NCBI GenBank assembly: GCA_000697055.1
Contig: JNDT01000480.1
Coordinates: 1 to 12,724, forward strand
Origin: Saksenaea vasiformis B4078
Lineage: Eukaryota > Mucoromycota > Mucoromycetes > Mucorales > Saksenaeaceae
DNA: 12,724 nucleotides
Direction: 5' to 3'
The translations under genes and the position numbers were made by a program. The stretch's first letter is position 1. Each line of letters starts with the position of its first letter. The notes beneath the pieces were generated by a model. It was not told the DNA's origin. It did no database searches and saw only the letters and a list, made by a program, of their open reading frames with translations. Positions 7,755 to 12,724 of the stretch are shown here, piece after piece.

Positions 7755-8153
7755 TCACCTTTTCCTCCACTGCCGATAACTTTCTGTTTGTTGCCACGAG
7801 TCCATCGGTGGGGCCGCGACTTCTATCTTCGGATCATGCATCAAATAAGCCATCACCGCTACAACTACTCCCATGCCCGCAAAGAGTGATCGTTTTGTCC
7901 AAAGCCTTGTGTCAAAAGTAGGTCGACTCTGAGCCCAACGAACATCTGCTGCTGGTGGGCGTTGAAACAGTTGGTTCGTTTTGCCCGTCAACGTCTCATA
8001 CGCTGCCGTAATATCTCGAAAATCTGTCGTAGTATCCTTGGCAACATCGGGGTGGTGTAGTTTGCATAGTTCAAGATAACGACGTTTTATTTCCTTTCGG
8101 GAAGCAAACTGCCCAACACCCAGAACTTCGTAAGGTGACCTGGCCATCGCCAT
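7755..8153 (-). CDS. Small J-domain (DnaJ/Hsp40-type) membrane protein, 132 aa
   Basis: An intronless ORF from ATG (8151-8153) to TGA. Met3 (8147) is a possible alternative start. Residues about 6-60 are a J domain: 'SPYEVLGV' opens helix I, 'KEIKRRYLELCKLHHPD' gives the basic helix II and the essential His34-Pro35-Asp36 loop, and 'FRDITAAYETL' is helix III. J domains stimulate ATP hydrolysis by Hsp70 partners. A linker leads to one hydrophobic span at about 90-105 ('LFAGMGVVVAVMAYLM') and a short polar tail. There is no Gly/Phe or zinc-finger region, so it belongs to the small class III type. The layout resembles tail-anchored or mitochondrial inner-membrane J proteins such as the Jid1/DNAJC30 type. 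Organelle location is an inference, as no clear cleaved presequence precedes the J domain. Confidence 0.92.
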   Translation of the reverse strand: MAMARSPYEVLGVGQFASRKEIKRRYLELCKLHHPDVAKDTTTDFRDITAAYETLTGKTNQLFQRPPAADVRWAQSRPTFDTRLWTKRSLFAGMGVVVAVMAYLMHDPKIEVAAPPMDSWQQTESYRQWRKR

Positions 8154-10216
8154 GTTATCCGCAACCGAAACGTGTCACGAATCGAAACAAAAAAAATGCC
8201 GTAGGAGTTGAAAAAAATTGCTGATGTCATACCAAAGAATCAGGCTCTTTTTTTTCCTTTTCACTGCCTGAACTCGTCTGATCGATGGTTCACACTCTTT
8301 CATTTACCGCAAGTGGCACCGTCAGAGAGTCTGAGAAGAGAAATGCAATAAGCGTTGATAAAATCATATTATTGGAGAGGAATACACCGTGAGCTTATAT
8401 CTGACAAGCCAGAAGTTGTATTTCGCAGTGGCTATGGTCGGATACATCCTCCTCCAGCCTGAACATCTACAATTTGTATTTGATGTGTCTTAACAGGAGC
8501 TTTCCATAGTCATACTTTTTGTTTACACAGCCTACGGCTTTTACTACGTCGGAGTGCAGAGTTGTTTAAGGGACTGCACGGGTAGTAATCGTCTAGTGGG
8601 ACTAAAAATACTCGTTTACAAAAGTTTGAGTTTATGGTCCCATCTCAGAGCACTATATCACTGTAAAACGTGAGGATCTACATCCTGAAAGAGTATTCAC
8701 GTGAAGGGAGTCGAGATCAACATCCACCTGTTCTTCTGCGGAAGGCGGAGAGAAGCAATACAATACACGTCCGTACAGCCGAAGGAAGCAATCTTCAACG
8801 CAACTGATAGGAGAAATGATTTGGTTGACAAAATTTAGATTGATCGTGTAAGTTGAGAGCAGATACTCCTGGATCAGAACAAAGGGCTCCTGAGGTGAAG
8901 ACTCCTTCTTATCTAATGTCCGCTACACTTTTCTGTTGCTTCACTGAAGTCATTTACAAACATGGCGTCCATTTGGTTCAAAAGGCCAATACTCAAAATA
9001 AATGAGAGGGAGCTTGTTTTGTATCCGTAAGAAACGACTTTTGCGCTAAGAAAGGAATCGAATATGCCCACATTAATACGTAAACTGGCAACAAATCCAT
9101 ATACAACTTACATCCGCTTGTCCCTCGATGGACACGAAATTATACAGAATAACTTAAAATTTCATTCAGTAACTGGAATGATACCGAGCATGTATCACCC
9201 ATTTCACACAACAAAATGGAAGAATGAGGTCTCCATGTACATTGTTCAGTGTAACTGTAACACCGAACAACTAAATAATTGTGTCCCTTGAAAGGAAAAA
9301 AGAAAAATAGAAATTGAATTTTCAGCTGATTATCCGTAGTTATGGGTAAATCTTTTCATGCACATTTTGTAAAACTCTCTGATATGTTGTACGCGAAGAT
9401 GTGGAGTCATAGCAAAACCACTCCCTGAGAACATTCTAACGGATGATAAAGAAAATATCAGGATTTCCTTGGTGAATTGAATACGTGCACATGTTATCAG
9501 ATTTTCCTATACGCGAAAGTGTCTATTCTGGAGCATCTGTTCCCACTATCTCTAAATCAGAGAGCTACCAGCAAGGTTGATAGCAAAGCGGCAAATAACA
9601 CTTGCTAACATATATACTTTCTGTTATCTTTAACATGGTTTGATATTTGTATGTTACTTCATATGCTAAGTCGATATGACCTAGCAGCTGAGCCTCTTAG
9701 TCTATTGCCACCCTGTATACATATAATTATCTGATACACTCACAGTGGGAATGATCGAACTCTGAAGTAGAAGAATACCCTGTCATAATTTTGAAGTGCA
9801 TCCAGTGTCCTCTGTCTTACAATCGTATTACAGGCTATGATAGCGGCCGCGAACTAGCTCATACAAGTATTGTGTCATGACAAATTGCAAATTATTTTAA
9901 GGCCAAGTGGAAGATAGCTTATCCTTAGGCATGGGATGGAGATGGACCAAACGATTACAGGAGTATTCAGTCGATCTGTTAGATGAGCGGATTGAGCACA
10001 AACCTGTCTTATACGGTGAAGAACAGAAAATGGCTACTAATCCAAATTCATCCCGTGCAGTCCAACACAGCTGAGATGAGAGAGACGCCAGTCCGCAGCT
10101 GTTGAGATACGTGAACGACCACGTGTTAACAATTATGCCCATTTTGTGAGATGACAGGACAAAGTTCGCAAAGTATCTGAAAACAGTATTATCAAGGATC
10201 CGGCGGCAAGTTCGAG
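8154..10216. other. About 2.1-kb spacer with interrupted coding-like frames
   Basis: This lies between the divergent J-domain gene (-) and fumarase gene (+), so it holds both promoters at its ends. No intact gene was recognised. A plus-strand ATG ORF at 9064-9291 (75 aa, MPTLIRKLATNPYTTY...) has no recognisable motif or splice partners. A minus-strand frame at 8922-8653 is open for 89 codons without any ATG. A plus-strand frame at 9901-10266 is interrupted by two TGA codons. The pattern suggests old gene or transposon debris, but chance cannot be excluded by eye. Confidence 0.5.
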
Positions 10217-10266
10217 ATGGCGATGATGGCTTGCTTAGCGATACGAAGATATACAGTACATTTTAA
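9901..10266 (+). pseudogene. Stop-interrupted reading frame, probable decayed gene fragment
   Basis: One plus-strand frame runs from 9901 to TAA at 10264-10266 and is broken only by TGA at 10072-10074 and 10147-10149. The pieces read like protein: 'MGWRWTKRLQEYSVDLLDER' from the ATG at 9931, then 'DERDASPQLLRYVNDHVL', then 'DDRTKFAKYLKTVLSRIRRQ'. Charged and hydrophobic residues alternate as in soluble helical proteins, and the frame stays constant across both stops. I recognise no family. It ends about 220 bp before the fumarase ATG and overlaps the candidate upstream fumarase exon, so both cannot be functional as drawn. Confidence 0.3.
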
Positions 10267-10269
10267 ACA
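10217..10269 (+). other. Candidate upstream fumarase exon encoding a mitochondrial presequence
   Basis: From ATG at 10217 the frame reads MAMMACLAIRRYTVHFK and then meets a donor, CA|GTAATT, at 10270. Joined to the second AG after the pyrimidine tract (10469-10470), it continues in frame through 'QRTTKI' into fumarase Met1. The peptide has Arg and Lys but no acidic residue, as mitochondrial presequences do. Joining to the first AG (10465-10466) puts it out of frame, leaving the 10487 start. This is inference only. Confidence 0.25.
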
Positions 10270-10443
10270 GTAATTGAGTGCAATGGCTTTTATGCTTGAA
10301 TACATGCATAAGGAAAAAGGTAACCGTTATGTTGACCATGCATATTGCGTTGCTACCGCGGATTTGGTCATTATAGATTTCCTTTTTTGGATCCAGACAC
10401 CGTTTAAGTTAGACGGCGAAAGCAACGTCTTCTTTTTCCCACC

Positions 10444-10466
10444 TCTTCTTTCTTTTTTTTTTTTAG
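10444..10466 (+). promoter_or_regulatory. Pyrimidine tract ending TTTTAG, probable 5' acceptor of fumarase
   Basis: A tract nearly all C/T ends in TTTTAG 20 bp before the fumarase ATG, the classic form of a 3' splice site. A 5'-leader intron is therefore likely. Alternatively it is only a CT-rich core promoter tract, as is common in fungal housekeeping genes. Confidence 0.45.
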
Positions 10467-10486
10467 CGAGGAGAACAACCAAAATC

Positions 10487-12204
10487 ATGGCATACCGCGT
10501 AGAACGTGATACTTTTGGCGATATTCAAGTTCCTAGTACCTCCTATTGGGGTGCGCAGACGCAAAGGTGAGAAAAGTAATGACCTTACGCGACAGGCTTT
10601 GACATTTTGTTTTTTCAATGTAAGATCGCTTCAGAACTTCGACATTGGCGGCGTTCAAGAACGGATGCCACCTGCACTCATTAAAGCGTTTGGTATCTTG
10701 AAAAAGGCTACCGCAAAGATCAACATAGGCTATGGTCTTGACCCTCGCCTTGCTGAGGCTATTATGCAGGCCGCTGACGAGGTACGAGGGCCAGATAACT
10801 CCAGTAACAAGGAAAAAAAATAACGTGTTGCGTAGGTAATCGAAGGAAAATTAATGGATCATTTCCCTCTTGTCGTGTGGCAGACAGGTTCAGGCACGCA
10901 AACTCAGTAAGTTGACCGTTACTTGATAAGGGTTGGTCCGGGCTGACACGTCGGGTGAATTAGTATGAATGTCAACGAAGTCCTGTCCAACCGAGCTATT
11001 GAGATTTTGGGCGGTGAATTGGGAAGCAAGACGCCCGTTCATCCCAACGACCACGTCAATATGAGTCAATCGTCAAACGATTCGTAAGAAATCTACGGGA
11101 GGCTTTGCTACAACTGTACTGAGAATTATTCCCGCAGATTTCCGACGGCAATGCACATTGCAGCAGTTGTAGAAATCAATCAGGTCCTGCTGCCGGCCCT
11201 GGAGGCACTGCGGGACGCTTTGGATGCCAAGTCACGCGAATATGCGGATATTATCAAAATTGGACGCACTCACTTGCAAGACGCGACGCCCTTAACTCTT
11301 GGTCAGGAGTTCTCTGGCTATGTGCAACAGTTGACATATGGTATTGAGCGCGTCAAAGGCACGTTGCCACGCCTGTCTAGATTAGCTCAGGGTGGTACCG
11401 CTGTTGGCACTGGGTTGAATGCACGCAAAGGGTTTGATGTCAAGGTTGCTGAAGTTGTAAGCGAGCTTACAGGTCTTCCATTTGAGACGGCACCAAACAA
11501 GGTTCGTGAAGGATTTTAACATGAAGACATTACCGACTAACATGAACCCAGTTTGAAGCTTTGGCATCAAACGATGCTATTGTTGAATGCTCAGGAGCGC
11601 TGAACACCGTTGCTGTTTCTCTCATGAAGATTGGCAATGATATTCGCTTTCTTGCCTCTGGACCTCGCTGCGGATTGGGTGAACTGAGCCTTCCAGAGAA
11701 CGAACCCGGCTCGTCGATCATGCCCGGAAAGGTGAACCCAACACAGTGTGAAGCATTGACCATGGTTTGCGCACAAGTGATGGGTAACAACACGACGATC
11801 TCTGTAGCTGGAAGCAACGGTCATTTTGAGGTAAGGCGCGCGGAGTTATGCCACACGTCGTTCTAACCAATCATACAATGTAGCTAAATGTCTTCAAACC
11901 TGTTCTTATCAAGAACTTGCTACAATCTATCGCGTTATTAGCGGGTGCCGCCAATTCCTTTACTAAGAACTGTGTTGTGGGTATTGTGGCTAACCGCGAT
12001 AAGATCAATGCTATTATGAACGAGAGTTTGATGCTTGTCACCGCTTTGAACCCTCACATTGGCTATGATAACGCAGCCAAATGTGCTAAAAAGGCACACA
12101 AGGAAGGAACAACTCTGAAAGAAGCGGCTATGTCGCTTGGTCTACTTTCTGAGCAGCAGTTTGTCGAATGGGTTAAACCTGAAGAGATGATCAACCCAAA
12201 ATAA
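10487..12204 (+). CDS. FUM1: Class II fumarase (fumarate hydratase), 7 exons, 463 aa
   Basis: It interconverts fumarate and L-malate. Exons are 10487-10566, 10625-10781, 10836-10906, 10964-11083, 11138-11501, 11552-11830 and 11884-12204. The six GT-AG introns are 50-58 nt, and the frame closes at 464 codons including TAA. The protein aligns almost residue for residue with bacterial FumC numbering: Ser98 and Thr100 in 'GSGTQ', B-site His129-Asn131-Asp132, 'SSND' (Ser139, Ser140, Asn141), catalytic His188 in '[10 protein letters not shown]', and the flexible loop '[11 protein letters not shown]' with catalytic Ser318, Lys324 and Asn326. All key residues are present. Position 103, usually Asn, is His because of the exon 3-4 junction. 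As drawn, the protein starts [11 protein letters not shown] and has no presequence, so it would be cytosolic. An upstream exon might supply a mitochondrial leader. Confidence 0.96.
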
Positions 12205-12209
12205 ATAAA
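12204..12209 (+). terminator. AATAAA poly(A) signal overlapping the fumarase stop codon
   Basis: The last base of the TAA stop (12202-12204) is the first base of AATAAA. A very short 3' UTR is expected, ending before or within the repeat region that starts near 12230. Confidence 0.5.
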
Positions 12210-12264
12210 AATTTGAACTGTGGGAATTATACGGACACGACACCCCGTCACAAATAAGGCGATT

Positions 12265-12361
12265 CTTGCACGACACGACACTTGGGAGGTGTCGTGCACA
12301 AGTCTCGTGTCGTGTGCAAGCGTTGTGTTGTGCACAGGCGTTATGTTGTGTACAAGTGTGC
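12265..12361. repeat. Four 18-bp tandem repeats plus an inverted copy
   Basis: Units at 12290-12307, 12308-12325, 12326-12343 and 12344-12361 fit the consensus TGTYGTGYRCAAGYGTYG with a few changes each. Just before them, 12265-12284 (CTTGCACGACACGACACTTG) is an inverted, slightly altered version that can pair with units 1-2 (12300-12320) to form a hairpin. It fills the spacer between the fumarase 3' end and the right FAR1-domain gene, ending 52 bp before that gene's ATG. It could be a promoter element, a minisatellite or a terminal structure of a mobile element. Confidence 0.85.
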
Positions 12362-12413
12362 CTGAAAGTTTCCAACTCAGAGTGTGCATCTTTATCTTCA
12401 TCTTTACTTAAAA

Positions 12414-12724
12414 ATGAATCAACTCATTGGTCTCAAGTACAAGTCGACTAACGATCTCAGAGCTGCGGTCAGAGATATCGCTCGGGAAGTGCCTTTCGGA
12501 ATTTCGACAAAGAACAGCAATAAGCGTTCATTGACCCTTCAATGCGTTGCAGGTGGAGATTACCGTAACAACCACGACCTTACGTTGGATACCCGTAAAC
12601 GTGCGCGCACCAGTTTTCGAAGAGAATGTCCCTGGTCTCTTAAAGCATACCATTACGCCAACGATAATGACATGTGGACGATCACGAAAGTCAACGATGA
12701 GCACAATCATCCGTTCGCAGATGA
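12414..12724 (+). CDS. FAR1-type zinc-binding domain protein (5' part, runs off window)
   Basis: From ATG at 12414-12416 the frame is open to the window edge, about 103 codons. The peptide starts MNQLIGLKYKSTNDL, and its zinc-cluster signature is Cys in 'QCVAGGDYRNNH', Cys in 'RRECPWSLKA', a Trp-containing strand 'MWTITKV', and 'DEHNHPF' with the His-x-His pair. This matches FAR1/WRKY-GCM1-like DNA-binding domains, and the layout and spacing are the same as in the partial gene at the left end. The two are similar but clearly diverged, so they are paralogues rather than a recent duplication. The start lies 209 bp after the fumarase stop, and an 18-bp tandem repeat occupies most of that spacer. 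Whether a MULE transposase domain follows cannot be seen. Confidence 0.8.
   Translation, partial: MNQLIGLKYKSTNDLRAAVRDIAREVPFGISTKNSNKRSLTLQCVAGGDYRNNHDLTLDTRKRARTSFRRECPWSLKAYHYANDNDMWTITKVNDEHNHPFAD

Noticed and set aside
9064..9291. Plus-strand 75-aa ORF (MPTLIRKLATN...)
   Set aside because: It has an ATG and a stop but no recognisable motif, no clear promoter or poly(A) signal, and a length common by chance in AT-rich DNA. Left as part of the spacer.
9750..9775. tRNA T-loop-like GATCGAACTC
   Set aside because: No acceptor stem, D arm or anticodon arm could be drawn around it.
9897..10142. Minus-strand 81-aa ORF (MGIIVNTWSF...)
   Set aside because: The opposite strand in this stretch reads more like protein, and no splice partners or motifs support the minus ORF.
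12290..12361. CRISPR-like array
   Set aside because: The units are contiguous and degenerate with no unique spacers, and the genome is eukaryotic.
12063..12401. Minus-strand ORF of 112 aa with a six-residue repeat (e.g. LVHDT-, LAHDT-like units)
   Set aside because: It is antisense to the last fumarase exon, and the repeat is simply the 18-bp DNA repeat read in frame; other frames are open there too.
12220..12451. Plus-strand ORFs of 61-63 aa over the tandem repeat
   Set aside because: Cys/Val/Ser-rich translations produced by the repeat period being a multiple of three. No motif, and the second overlaps the FAR1-domain start out of frame.

Overview
The window looks like nuclear DNA of an early-diverging fungus, most likely Mucoromycota (Mucorales-like). 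The reasons are GT-AG introns mostly 50-75 nt long, compact head-to-tail genes with AATAAA-type signals close to the stop codons, AT-rich spacers, a DEF1/UBAP2-like CUE protein, and two genes encoding FAR1-type (WRKY/GCM1-fold) zinc-binding domains. The assignment is inferred from gene style and protein flavour, not from a database match. || Layout, left to right. 1-320 (-) is the 5' part of a FAR1-domain gene running off the left edge. 581-1027 (-) is a small unrecognised ORF with a Cys/His cluster. 1028-1962 is a spacer with scattered coding-like debris. 1963-3240 (-) is a four-exon NIPA-like membrane transporter. 3241-4071 is a spacer with further coding-like frames. 4072-6142 (-) is a DEF1-like CUE/poly-Q protein in five or six exons. 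6241-7553 (-) is a two-exon, disordered, acidic hypothetical protein. 7755-8153 (-) is a small J-domain membrane protein. 8154-10486 is a long spacer with stop-interrupted frames. 10487-12204 (+) is a complete seven-exon class II fumarase. 12265-12361 is an 18-bp tandem repeat with an inverted copy. 12414-12724 (+) is a second FAR1-domain gene running off the right edge. || The housekeeping genes show no shared pathway: TCA-cycle or cytosolic fumarate metabolism, turnover of stalled RNA polymerase II, Hsp70 co-chaperone function, and Mg/cation transport. The most distinctive features are the two outward-facing FAR1-domain genes that bracket the window, a possible upstream exon that could give the fumarase a mitochondrial presequence, an ambiguous in-frame mini-exon in the DEF1-like gene, a 16-bp perfect inverted repeat at 530-637, and a decayed-looking reading frame just upstream of fumarase. 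I found no complete transposon, tRNA, rRNA or CRISPR array. All exon boundaries were set by eye from splice motifs, reading frame and protein continuity.
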